This document shows, piece by piece, positions 13,129-19,420 of a stretch of DNA of 27,290 nt. The position numbers and the translations under genes are program-made. The notes under the pieces are model-generated. The model saw nothing but the letters and a program-made list of their open reading frames with translations. It was not told the DNA's origin and did not search any database. Location: the IMG/VR virus record IMGVR_UViG_3300043446_001198, positions 1-27,290 of that record; one strand, written 5' to 3'. The stretch's first letter is position 1. Each line of letters opens with the position of its first letter. The stretch is from a virus.

Positions 13129-13310
13129 TAGCGCGAGCGCATACGGAAGGTGCGGCCAGACTTCTTGGGAACCCCGGCTGCGCGAAGCGCGATGGCCAAG
13201 ATCTGCTTCTGCGAGCGCGGCGTACCGCCAGCCCCGCGAGCCGATCCTTTCTTGCGATTGTCAGCGCGTAGTTCCCTGATGTTTTTCCCGATGTCTTTAC
13301 CGAGTGGCAT
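13128..13310 (-). CDS. 60-residue basic small phage protein (SQKQILAIAL type)
   Basis: ATG at 13310 follows AAGGAGGTAACT, a near-perfect ribosome site, so the start is firm although the frame is open further upstream. The peptide begins MPLGKDIGKNIRELRADNRK and continues PRSQKQILAIALRAAGVPKK. Small basic phage proteins with a KNI-EL...PQKQ-IAIAL-AAR pattern are widespread (they resemble DUF6496 and related families). They probably bind nucleic acid; the function is unknown. Confidence 0.7.
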   Translation of the reverse strand: MPLGKDIGKNIRELRADNRKKGSARGAGGTPRSQKQILAIALRAAGVPKKSGRTFRMRSR

Positions 13311-13330
13311 AGTTACCTCCTTGTTGGTTG

Positions 13331-13405
13331 TTATTTGTCCATCCACATTGCGGCCAGCGCAACGAACATGGCAAACAAAATAAAGTCGATGGGTGTTATT
13401 TCCAT
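13331..13405 (-). CDS. 24-residue membrane micropeptide
   Basis: ATG at 13405 overlaps the end of the oxygenase gene and opens MEITPIDFILFAMFVALAAM followed by WMDK. Nearly the whole peptide is a hydrophobic helix. It ends 20 nt before the next start, whose ribosome site follows it. There is no strong ribosome site of its own, but coupling through overlap is likely. It is too short to assign. Confidence 0.4.
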   Translation of the reverse strand: MEITPIDFILFAMFVALAAMWMDK

Positions 13406-13974
13406 GCCGGTCCTGTGATCCATGCGACCAACGCCCAGCGTGTTCCCCAGATGGGTGCGCGGGCACAATGCTTCATCCACGCTGGAAAGAAACTTGCAGA
13501 CCCCTGCTGCCTGCTTTTTTCAGAGTTATGCCAATTTCCGTCAACCATCAAGCCGCCAAAAATATATTCCTCTGGTCTTGATAGGTTAATAACCATTGTC
13601 ATCTTTCTTATGTCTCCCTCGGTTTCAATTGTGTCAAAATGCCATTTGAACCATTGGCCAGGTCTGTATCTCAACACCTGAAGCTGCTGCATATCGGTTA
13701 TGTCGAACTGGTAATGTTCGTTGTTTACGTCATCAGTGACGGCGGCGACGTAATTGTAGAGCCACTGGAAATGCGGAGACTTCGGCACCCAACAAGAGTC
13801 ACAGGTTCGGGTGCGACTTTTGACATTCGTGCCATCCCTGGACAGCACCGGCGCACGCTTCATCCCGATCTTGGTGGCATCGTGGATGACCAGTTCGCAC
13901 TGGCCCGGGGTCAGGACTTGCGGGACCGTTACCGCCGTGAGGATCTTCTGCTTGAACGGTTTTTCGTTTTGCAT
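13396..13974 (-). CDS. 2-oxoglutarate/Fe(II)-dependent oxygenase (prolyl-4-hydroxylase-like)
   Basis: ATG at 13974 follows AAGGAAAAGCAA, giving a 192-residue protein (MQNEKPFKQKILTAVTVPQV...). The double-stranded beta-helix signature is clear: RYRPGQWFKWHFDT supplies His112 and Asp114, and MKHCARAPIWGTRWALVAWI supplies His169 and Arg179, the 2-oxoglutarate ligand. HxD...H plus GxRxxLxxW is the prolyl-4-hydroxylase-like version rather than the TET/JBP version. It would hydroxylate a protein side chain or possibly a nucleic acid. Such enzymes are common in aquatic phages but mostly uncharacterised. It lies in the same operon as the methyltransferase and two glycosyltransferases. Confidence 0.85.
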   Translation of the reverse strand: MQNEKPFKQKILTAVTVPQVLTPGQCELVIHDATKIGMKRAPVLSRDGTNVKSRTRTCDSCWVPKSPHFQWLYNYVAAVTDDVNNEHYQFDITDMQQLQVLRYRPGQWFKWHFDTIETEGDIRKMTMVINLSRPEEYIFGGLMVDGNWHNSEKSRQQGSASFFPAWMKHCARAPIWGTRWALVAWITGPAWK

Positions 13975-14168
13975 TTGCTTTTCCTTTCGGCGTATTCCTC
14001 CAAAAGCTTTCTGATGGCGTAATTGCATAGCTCATCCCTATCGTATTTAATCCTATTAAATCCAATGGACGCAAGCTTGTCGGCAACATTATCATCGATG
14101 TCGAACATCATCTCGACCATCGTGACCTCCCGCTCGCTTAAAAACTTTATTTGTCCCAGTTCGTCCAT
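13929..14168 (-). CDS. 79-residue protein with basic C-terminus, unknown function
   Basis: ATG at 14168 follows AGAGGAAAAATCGCA. The product begins MDELGQIKFLSEREVTMVEM and has a helical middle (DIDDNVADKLASIGFNRIKY then DRDELCNYAIRKLLEEYAER) like small ribbon-helix-helix or antitoxin-type DNA-binding proteins, with a very basic tail (KTKNRSSRRSSRR). It overlaps the oxygenase start by 46 nt. The DNA-binding role is inferred from the tail only. Confidence 0.5.
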   Translation of the reverse strand: MDELGQIKFLSEREVTMVEMMFDIDDNVADKLASIGFNRIKYDRDELCNYAIRKLLEEYAERKSKCKTKNRSSRRSSRR

Positions 14169-14317
14169 TGCGATTTTTCCTCTCTGGATTTTGCAATAAG
14201 CCAAGCCATAAAACTTGCGGCAAACACAAGCAGCATCAGGCCAGCGCCCGCAAGCAGGGCGAACAGAATGATATGTGCGCTCACTTCAGCAAAGAACCTC
14301 AGATATTCCATTATCAT
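14147..14317 (-). CDS. 56-residue membrane protein
   Basis: Direct translation from ATG 14317, which follows the strong site AAAAGGAGGAAAC, gives MIMEYLRFFAEVSAHIILFA followed by LLAGAGLMLLVFAASFMAWL, then a charged tail. There are one or two hydrophobic helices. It overlaps both neighbours in other frames. It could affect the host membrane or superinfection; no family recognised. Confidence 0.6.
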   Translation of the reverse strand: MIMEYLRFFAEVSAHIILFALLAGAGLMLLVFAASFMAWLIAKSREEKSQWTNWDK

Positions 14318-14621
14318 GTTTCCTCCTTTTCAGCATCCGGTTTAGAGTTGTTTGGTCAATATTTGCTCCACCAGCCCTGCACCAGAATAGTACCGATCCG
14401 TTCTTAAAATCGTCAAGCAGATTTTTGATGTTTTCATCCTCTCGGTAGCAGCAGCAATCGGTAAGGCGCGGGCGTTGTTCTGGCGGAACAATCTCTTCGC
14501 CAACCAATACCTTTCTGCGCTGCAATAGGCGCAGGTCATAAATTGCCCTGATGGCAATCTCGCTTGCGAGAAGCTGGATTCGCTCCTCGTGACTCAGGCG
14601 GTTCGCTTTGCCTTTGACCAT
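14286..14621 (-). CDS. 111-residue protein with Cys-rich centre, unknown function
   Basis: Begins MVKGKANRLSHEERIQLLAS, then a basic helix (IYDLRLLQRRKVLVGEE) and a cysteine cluster LTDCCCYREDENIKNLL with a further Cys in VLFWCRAGGAN, ending NRMLKRRKHDNGISEVLC. The Cys residues could bind metal. AGGCAGGAAAAAGAA before ATG 14621 is a good ribosome site. It overlaps the previous gene by 28 nt and the next by 32 nt. No known family. Confidence 0.55.
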   Translation of the reverse strand: MVKGKANRLSHEERIQLLASEIAIRAIYDLRLLQRRKVLVGEEIVPPEQRPRLTDCCCYREDENIKNLLDDFKNGSVLFWCRAGGANIDQTTLNRMLKRRKHDNGISEVLC

Positions 14622-14839
14622 TTCTTTTTCCTGCCTGAATGATTATCCGCCCAGGCCGAATAAGCGTTCCATAACCTCGCCGCATCCAAGGCGTTTTGTT
14701 TGTCGTCGAAAATATCATCAGCCGGTGGCAATCCGTTTGGCGGTTCGGCTCCCCATAGGCGCGGACCCACCGGATTCTCCATCGAGGCCGTGACAACCCT
14801 CCACTTGTCGCCATAGGGTATGACCTTGACCGGAGTCAT
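14594..14839 (-). CDS. 81-residue hypothetical protein
   Basis: Begins MTPVKVIPYGDKWRVVTASM and contains GPRLWGAEPPNGLPPADDIF, with a basic C-terminus (SGRKKKWSKAKRTA). The start looks like a small beta-sheet unit (KVIPYGDKWRVV) followed by a helix (DDKQNALDAARLWNAYSAWA), as in small phage regulatory proteins that modulate host enzymes. The ATG overlaps the previous stop (ATGA). Function unknown. Confidence 0.55.
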   Translation of the reverse strand: MTPVKVIPYGDKWRVVTASMENPVGPRLWGAEPPNGLPPADDIFDDKQNALDAARLWNAYSAWADNHSGRKKKWSKAKRTA

Positions 14840-15051
14840 CGCTTAAACCTTGAAAAGATTGGATCATTTTTAATCATTTCATCCACTTTTTTTCTTTCAA
14901 TGTGCCTTTTCATTATACCATTCCATCTGAATGGAAGTAGTATTAAATCTAAAAATGCGCCAACCGCAAATATTGTAACTATGATTCCAATGATAAAAAA
15001 CACAACAGCAACACCAGCAGTTAGCCCAATCCTAATTCCCTCGGCAATCAT
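14836..15051 (-). CDS. 71-residue membrane protein
   Basis: MIAEGIRIGLTAGVAVVFFI followed by IGIIVTIFAVGAFLDLILLP makes one long or two short membrane helices (about 8-42), then a basic cytoplasmic tail (MKRHIERKKVDEMIKNDPIF). The ATG overlaps the stop of the glycosyltransferase gene (ATGA). The gene is AT-richer than its neighbours. The role is unknown; it could be a host-membrane effector. Confidence 0.55.
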   Translation of the reverse strand: MIAEGIRIGLTAGVAVVFFIIGIIVTIFAVGAFLDLILLPFRWNGIMKRHIERKKVDEMIKNDPIFSRFKR

Positions 15052-15728
15052 CGTATTTCCTCCTGTAACTTCTTCTCGTCCCTCTCAATCTGGCCGCAAA
15101 GCTTGGCCATGTCGTTTGATTGACCGGCGTAATGTATGATGTTTGCATCCTTGTATCGGTTCAGGCCAAAATGTTCCTCAGCGCTTGTCATGCAGTTGAA
15201 TGCCGGGTCAAGGCTTGCTGTTGCCGTTGCCCATAGGTGAAGTTGTAGGTTGAGCCATGTTTGCTCGGCAAAGTGGTTTGGGAACAGTCCAAGCGGCGGC
15301 TGAGACAATGCCCCGATTGCGCCCTTCTTCATAACAAACACGCCGGTGTTATAGTAGAAGGATGGCTGAAACCCCGGAAGAAACCCGTAGGTCTTGGCCA
15401 GATCCGCCAGCCCCTTCTTGCGGTCAAGGTAGACACCCTCGTCAAACGCAAGGAAATCAAAATCATCCTCGCACGACTTGGCTATGTCTGGACAATCCAG
15501 CGCGACCAAAACATCGCAATCAAGGAATGTTACCTGGTCATATCCACGGGTTGCCATAATGTTACCGATGACAAGCTTGGTGTACTGAACCGGGTCCGCC
15601 AACGGCTTCTCGATGGAGATGAAGTCCTGCTCATGCCGCTTGCAGTAAGCCTCCATGCGCGGGCGGGTAAGGTTTAGAACTTCCAGCCAATCATCACCAA
15701 AAGCCTGTGTTACGACAACCTTCTTCAT
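15048..15728 (-). CDS. GT-A-fold glycosyltransferase (GT8-like)
   Basis: The start ATG at 15728 overlaps the previous stop as ATGA; a longer frame upstream overlaps that gene. The 226-residue protein begins MKKVVVTQAFGDDWLEVLNL, has VQYTKLVIGN and YDQVTFLDCDVLVALDCPDI with the metal-binding DCD (70-72), then FLAFDEGVYLDRKKG, YNTGVFVMKKGAIG and a late His in NIIHYAGQSNDM. This order (DxD, NTGVFV, H-AG) is typical of GT8-type nucleotide-sugar transferases. The acceptor is unknown; candidates are host envelope sugars, virion proteins or DNA bases. It is the first of two glycosyltransferases in the operon. Confidence 0.8.
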   Translation of the reverse strand: MKKVVVTQAFGDDWLEVLNLTRPRMEAYCKRHEQDFISIEKPLADPVQYTKLVIGNIMATRGYDQVTFLDCDVLVALDCPDIAKSCEDDFDFLAFDEGVYLDRKKGLADLAKTYGFLPGFQPSFYYNTGVFVMKKGAIGALSQPPLGLFPNHFAEQTWLNLQLHLWATATASLDPAFNCMTSAEEHFGLNRYKDANIIHYAGQSNDMAKLCGQIERDEKKLQEEIR

Positions 15729-15871
15729 TTCTTCATATCCTTCATGTCCACCCACGCTTCGAGCGGCAAGCCCGCTCCCACAAAGCACACCTGCACTTCC
15801 TTCTTTTCCTTGTCATTCACGGCGTACAAAGCCCACCCGCCGTCAACCTTTTCGCACTTGGTGAACTTCAT
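15725..15871 (-). CDS. 48-residue hypothetical protein
   Basis: Translated from ATG 15871, which overlaps the previous stop (ATGA): MKFTKCEKVDGGWALYAVND followed by KEKKEVQVCFVGAGLPLEAW and ending MKDMKK. It looks like a small beta-hairpin protein (GGWALYAV, EVQVCFVG). Its stop overlaps the glycosyltransferase start in the same way. No known family. Confidence 0.6.
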   Translation of the reverse strand: MKFTKCEKVDGGWALYAVNDKEKKEVQVCFVGAGLPLEAWVDMKDMKK

Positions 15872-16140
15872 GCCATCTCGCAAAGCTGGTAATCGGCTTC
15901 TTCGAGCAGAAGTTGCGTGGCAAACTCGGTCAGGTTCTCGTCATCCTTGACCTGTTGGCCGTCGATCAGAACCTCGATTCTTGCAAGATCCATGTCGTAG
16001 GGAACGTCAGCCATGTAGTGCTCGCGGTGGCCTTGCGGACCAATATCAACGCGGTGTGTTTTGTAGATCACATCGGCAAACGCCGTGGCCTCCTTGCCGC
16101 CCCAGATGAATGTCACTGTGATGTCCTCCAGCTTCTTCAT
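15868..16140 (-). CDS. 90-residue hypothetical protein
   Basis: Begins MKKLEDITVTFIWGGKEATA and contains VDIGPQGHREHYMADVPYDM, ending LLLEEADYQLCEMA. The leader AAAGAAAGGAATACCACGACT resembles that of several plus-strand genes. Both ends overlap neighbours as ATGA. A small alpha/beta protein is likely; no motif recognised. Confidence 0.6.
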   Translation of the reverse strand: MKKLEDITVTFIWGGKEATAFADVIYKTHRVDIGPQGHREHYMADVPYDMDLARIEVLIDGQQVKDDENLTEFATQLLLEEADYQLCEMA

Positions 16141-16475
16141 AGTCGTGGTATTCCTTTCTTTATTTGTATGATTGTGAAGATTGCTCTTACCAGAGCGCGT
16201 TCAAGGTGGTCAATAGAATTTTCTCCATTTGCATCTGGGCATGGTGAAGATTTGTGAAGCTGCATCTGCGCCGTTGAAAGATGCCGTATGGCGCGGGATA
16301 TATGATAGTCATGGGTCGGCTTGTCCTTGACCAGCCAATCACCAAACTGAGACTTATCCGATCCCTTGGACATTATCCGCCACACCACATCGTAAGCCTC
16401 TTGGGCAACTTCCGTGATGGACGGATAGGGTACGTTCACAGCTTCATCCCTGGCGGATTGTACCTTTTGCTCCAC
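16137..16475 (-). CDS. 112-residue helical protein, unknown function
   Basis: The frame starts MEQKVQSARDEAVNVPYPSI, continues EVAQEAYDVVWRIMSKGSDK and HYHISRAIRHLSTAQMQLHK-like helices, and ends with DHLERALVRAIFTIIQIKKG. The arrangement of His, Asp and Glu in long helices is faintly like small all-alpha phage proteins related to nucleotide metabolism, but no firm match is possible. It overlaps the exonuclease gene by 40 nt at its start. Confidence 0.55.
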   Translation of the reverse strand: MEQKVQSARDEAVNVPYPSITEVAQEAYDVVWRIMSKGSDKSQFGDWLVKDKPTHDYHISRAIRHLSTAQMQLHKSSPCPDANGENSIDHLERALVRAIFTIIQIKKGIPRL

Positions 16476-17254
16476 GCCCAGACTTTAAGCATGGCTTGGA
16501 ATGCAATACCTGCCTCGTGAAGTTCTTCCTCGCTCCACTGGTGGATCACCAGCGTTTCGGGATCGTTAGCCGCCAGAACCACAGAGACGCAAGCTGCCTT
16601 GGGGTTTTCCGATGCGATGCGGTAAGCCCATAATTGGGCCGCGTCCTGGTCATAGAATGGATCATATTTGGGATTAACTTTCCGATTCTTTAGGTCAATG
16701 ATCGCGTCACCAATTCCCTTTAGCCTGACGTAACCATCGCACCGTCCCGCATAACCAGCACCGACCAGTGCCTTTTCGCACCAGTAGGTTTTCTCGACGT
16801 TGTCTTCCGCCCATTCCTTGAAGGTTTTGATGTATGGCTGAAGTTCCGGGTCTTTGGAGCAACTACGTCCCAATAGGATATTCTCTGCCTGCTCATGCAT
16901 TTTTGTTCCATGATCTGCCGCTTTCTTTGTTTGTTGTTTGCTGTCCTCGACAACCCTTCTTGCGTACTCATCAAGCGACTCTCCGTCCATCTTGGGTAGC
17001 GTAAGTGCTGACTCTATGGCGCAAGAAATTTTCCAGCTGGTAAGCTGGGGTTTGTCCATGATGCCCAGGACGCTTGTTACCGACGGAAGCAGCCCCATCT
17101 TGCGGGCGTCCGTGACCGTGGTGTTGCGCTCATTGCCATTCTTACCAATGACAACGTGGGCGGACTCGCCTTCCTGTGTGTACCAATGTCCCGCCTGGTC
17201 CGTTTGGACCAGACGGGATTGGTTAGGCTCTTTCTGTGTGAGAGTGAGAGCCAC
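16436..17254 (-). CDS. RecB/Cas4-like PD-(D/E)XK exonuclease
   Basis: I take GTG at 17254 as the start, 4 nt after the upstream stop; the frame is open further but would overlap that gene by 170 nt. The 272-residue protein has an N-terminal region (KNGNERNTTVTDARKMGLLP then SVTSVLGIMDKPQLTSWK) and a nuclease core: HGTKMHEQAE (about 115-124), GRCDGYVRLKG with Asp173, and IIDLKNRK with Asp187 and Lys189, then DQDAAQLWAYR. This is the exonuclease layout of the RecB/Cas4/lambda-exonuclease group. With the single-strand-binding-like protein just upstream it suggests a recombination or replication-restart pair. Confidence 0.8.
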   Translation of the reverse strand: MALTLTQKEPNQSRLVQTDQAGHWYTQEGESAHVVIGKNGNERNTTVTDARKMGLLPSVTSVLGIMDKPQLTSWKISCAIESALTLPKMDGESLDEYARRVVEDSKQQTKKAADHGTKMHEQAENILLGRSCSKDPELQPYIKTFKEWAEDNVEKTYWCEKALVGAGYAGRCDGYVRLKGIGDAIIDLKNRKVNPKYDPFYDQDAAQLWAYRIASENPKAACVSVVLAANDPETLVIHQWSEEELHEAGIAFQAMLKVWAWSKRYNPPGMKL

Positions 17255-17258
17255 CGGA

Positions 17259-17903
17259 TTAGAACGGAACTTGGTTGCCGTCTCCGTCCGTGTCTCCAAC
17301 CTTGACCTGCGGTGCCGAAGACGCACCGGACAACTCCTTGCTTGCCCGGATCTTCTCCTGCAACCATTCAGGCAGTTCGTTGAACTGGCCACCCTCGCCC
17401 TGCTCGATCTCATAGAAGATATGGGCATTCTCGGTCTTGGCAGGAGCTTTCATAGACTTGGGCAGCTTGGCGATGCCTTGGATCGCGCAGTAGTTGCGAC
17501 CCGCTTGGCTGGTCTTGTGGACCAAGGTCAGTAAGCAAGCCTTGCCCAATAGGTTCTTAAGGCTGAAGCTGGCAAGTTCCTTGCTGGTAAACGCCTGACC
17601 CCGCCAAGTTTCGAGGTGCTTCCGCAAGGTCGCACGCTCTCCAAGGCTGCGGGTGAGTTCGATGGAGACAACCATCGGCTTCGTCACCTTGATCGTCTTG
17701 CCGTTCTCAGTCACCTCGCCTTCGATGACTTGATCCGGCAATTCAAAGGCCAAGCGGATTTTGGGGGTCCACTTCTCCTCGCCGTCCCAGGACACCTTTT
17801 GGGTGCCAAGGTCAACTTCGCTGAATAGAACTCCGATGGTCGCTCCGGCTTCGGGCAACTGGCGTTCTGTGTTTTTTGATGTCTCACTGATGGTTAGGCT
17901 CAT
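17259..17903 (-). CDS. Probable single-strand DNA-binding or recombination accessory protein
   Basis: A 214-residue protein: PEAGATIGVLFSEVDLGTQK, TPKIRLAFELPDQVIEG, then SIELTRSLGERATLRKHLET, WRGQAFTSKELASFSLKNLL and GKACLLTLVHKTSQAGRNYC. The pattern (LG-ATLRKHLE-WRG..FT..EL..F.LKNLLGK.C...V.H) recurs, from memory, in a phage family annotated as single-strand-binding or replication-related. The C-terminus is acidic and ends in Phe (GDTDGDGNQVPF), as in proteins that recruit partners through an acidic tip. GAGGAGAATAAATAAC before ATG 17903 is a good ribosome site. It lies directly upstream of the exonuclease. Confidence 0.6.
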   Translation of the reverse strand: MSLTISETSKNTERQLPEAGATIGVLFSEVDLGTQKVSWDGEEKWTPKIRLAFELPDQVIEGEVTENGKTIKVTKPMVVSIELTRSLGERATLRKHLETWRGQAFTSKELASFSLKNLLGKACLLTLVHKTSQAGRNYCAIQGIAKLPKSMKAPAKTENAHIFYEIEQGEGGQFNELPEWLQEKIRASKELSGASSAPQVKVGDTDGDGNQVPF

Positions 17904-17904
17904 G

Positions 17905-18132
17905 TTATTTATTCTCCTCTATTTCATTATAGTTTTTGCTTTTGTTTTTTAACGCATCCAATACTTTATCGTAATCATGTAAAATAATTCTTTTGCTTAT
18001 TTTCATGTATGGAATTATTTTATCATTTCTTAATCTTTCTATTGTTCTAATAGATAGATTTAATTTTTTAGATAATTCAGATGTTTTCATAAACATCTGT
18101 CTTGGTCTAATTTCCTCTATTTCTGTATTCAT
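17905..18132 (-). CDS. Helix-turn-helix protein of the MerR/excisionase type
   Basis: A 75-residue protein with MKTSELSKKLNLSIRTIERL followed by RNDKIIPYMKISKRIILHDY (about 15-55), the classic helix-turn-helix_17/excisionase fold with a wing. It probably binds DNA as a regulator of this operon; an excisionase role is less likely since no integrase is seen. The gene is visibly far more AT-rich than its neighbours, suggesting a separate origin. AGAAAGGACGAA before ATG 18132 is the ribosome site. The stop is 1 nt before the next ATG. Confidence 0.75.
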   Translation of the reverse strand: MNTEIEEIRPRQMFMKTSELSKKLNLSIRTIERLRNDKIIPYMKISKRIILHDYDKVLDALKNKSKNYNEIEENK

Positions 18133-18142
18133 TTCGTCCTTT

Positions 18143-18580
18143 CTAGTTTGGTTTGTTTGGATTTATTGGTTGGGAAGGCATTACAAACCCCTGCGCCACG
18201 GTGGTTGCAACAGGGGATGTGTGGACGACATCTACCGTAAAATTTGGAGGAGCTATGTGGCGGGCAATCTCGCAAAGATCGTCGGCTTGCACGATAGCCA
18301 GCCACTTCTTCTCGCCGTTGCGGCGAAAAAACACTGCGGGGATCTTGCCCTCTGGCGCATCGGACTTGGCCTGACGCATCCACTCTTCAGGCTTGATCTG
18401 TTGGCAACGTTTGACTTCGCAGTGAAATGGAAAATTGGCGCAAACCACATCGCCAGATCCGCCCTCTGGATTGCCAGCGTACTGTTGCGTTCTGCGAGCT
18501 TTCTGCCATCCCTGCTCACGCAGGTAGGATGCAAACTCGCGCTCCCCCGCAGCGCCCTTACGTCTGGAGTTTATTGCCAT
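18143..18580 (-). CDS. Holliday junction resolvase-like PD-(D/E)XK nuclease
   Basis: A 145-residue protein. MAINSRRKGAAGEREFASYL carries Glu13, QYAGNPEGGSGDVVCANFPF carries Asp44, and HCEVKRCQ carries Glu55 and Lys57. This E...GxGDV...ExK order, with the GAAGEREF start, is that of archaeal-type Holliday junction resolvases found in many phages. It would cut branched recombination or replication intermediates before packaging. The C-terminus past residue 105 is extra and variable (SQPINPNKPN). The ATG at 18580 overlaps the stop of the previous gene by 10 nt. Confidence 0.8.
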   Translation of the reverse strand: MAINSRRKGAAGEREFASYLREQGWQKARRTQQYAGNPEGGSGDVVCANFPFHCEVKRCQQIKPEEWMRQAKSDAPEGKIPAVFFRRNGEKKWLAIVQADDLCEIARHIAPPNFTVDVVHTSPVATTVAQGFVMPSQPINPNKPN

Positions 18581-18804
18581 AGGAGTTCCATGGTAACATC
18601 ACTGTCAAGCGACCCCTGCAACGCCAACACCGGCTTGGCGTTTTTGCACTTGTCGGAAAACTCGGAAATGGCGCGTTGCGTTACGACAAATGTGTTGCTT
18701 GGAGATTCGCAGCAAGCCGCACCAAGCACCATGCCCATTAGGATTTTCTGGGAGTAAGCGTCCATGCCAGAAAGCAGGACTTTGTGTTCTCCTGGCAGGT
18801 ACAT
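18571..18804 (-). CDS. First gene of the replication/modification operon, unknown function
   Basis: A 77-residue protein beginning MYLPGEHKVLLSGMDAYSQK, followed by the Gly- and Cys-containing segment ILMGMVLGAACCESPSNTFV and ending DSDVTMELLWQ. No known family. It starts 6 nt after the -10 box of the promoter/operator at 18802-18838, with no ribosome site, so the message may be leaderless. It overlaps the resolvase gene by 10 nt. Confidence 0.6.
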   Translation of the reverse strand: MYLPGEHKVLLSGMDAYSQKILMGMVLGAACCESPSNTFVVTQRAISEFSDKCKNAKPVLALQGSLDSDVTMELLWQ

Positions 18805-18838
18805 GGCGCGATATTGATCTATCGCGCAAATACGTCAA
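18802..18838 (-). promoter_or_regulatory. Operon promoter with overlapping palindromic operator
   Basis: On the minus strand TTGACG (18838-18833) is a 5/6 -35 box and CAATAT (18816-18811), 16 bp on, is the likely -10, ending 6 nt before the ATG at 18804. GCGCGATA-ttgatc-TATCGCGC (18806-18827), a perfect 8-bp inverted repeat, covers the -10 box and spacer, where a bound repressor would block transcription. Confidence 0.6.
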
Positions 18839-18841
18839 TAC

Positions 18842-19027
18842 TTATTTTTTAAGCTTAATGTCTTCCTCAAAACAAGCCAGCAGCCCCGCACCCGTCATCT
18901 TTCTGGCCACATCGGAATTTGCACGCAACCATTCGGCCGCCTCTTCGATGTCATTAGAATCCCTAATGGCTTCCTCAAAGATGCGCCAAGCATCCCGCGA
19001 TGTCATAGGTCGTTTACGATGCGCCAT
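18842..19027 (-). CDS. 61-residue helical protein, unknown function
   Basis: Starting with ATG 19027: MAHRKRPMTSRDAWRIFEEA, then IRDSNDIEEAAEWLRANSDV and ending LLACFEEDIKLKK. Almost entirely helical and charged. An upstream in-frame start at 19072 would lengthen the overlap with the nuclease gene (25 nt as annotated). It ends just before the promoter at 18802-18838. No known family. Confidence 0.55.
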   Translation of the reverse strand: MAHRKRPMTSRDAWRIFEEAIRDSNDIEEAAEWLRANSDVARKMTGAGLLACFEEDIKLKK

Positions 19028-19383
19028 GATGATCCCGTCTTTGGGTATAGCTTTTTGGTTGGGCCTTTGCAATCGGATGGTCTTAGCAGCCAGAACAAGT
19101 CTTCATCCATAGCCCACGCAATCAAATAATCAATACGATCCCTTGTGTATTTTAATTTACTTTCGCATCCAGTGCTGGTCATAAAACGATAATAAGTTTT
19201 GTCTCCCTCTGTTCGGCTGGTTGTCTTTACCTGGATTCTGTGAAACTTTCCATCTTTCTCTGCCACTAGATCATAACCAGCAAAATCCTCCATAGGGGCA
19301 AGCACGGAGTAGCCATTGCGGAACAACGCCCCGGCCACCCTGGCCACCCCGACTGCTCCTATCTGGCGGTTGGTTAATTTCAT
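19003..19383 (-). CDS. PD-(D/E)XK endonuclease-like protein (PDDEXK_5/group I intron endonuclease type)
   Basis: A 126-residue protein. GAVGVARVAGALFRNGYSVL, then EDFAGYDLVAEKDGKFHRIQ with Asp38 and VKTTSRTEGDKTYYRF (Gln51-Val-Lys53), has the D...QxK core seen in small nucleases related to group I intron endonucleases and other stand-alone PD-(D/E)XK proteins. No intron or target site is visible, so it may be a repair or host-DNA nuclease. ATG at 19383 has no clear ribosome site. It is transcribed divergently from the secreted-protein gene at 19421. Confidence 0.7.
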   Translation of the reverse strand: MKLTNRQIGAVGVARVAGALFRNGYSVLAPMEDFAGYDLVAEKDGKFHRIQVKTTSRTEGDKTYYRFMTSTGCESKLKYTRDRIDYLIAWAMDEDLFWLLRPSDCKGPTKKLYPKTGSSWRIVNDL

Positions 19384-19420
19384 GCTTTACTAGGCGGAGC
19401 AGATGCTGGAGTTTTTACGC

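Noticed and set aside
13396-13974. Calling the oxygenase a TET/JBP enzyme
   Set aside because: The distal motif is GTRWALVAW-like, as in prolyl-4-hydroxylases, and lacks the TET/JBP pattern, so only a general oxygenase call is made.
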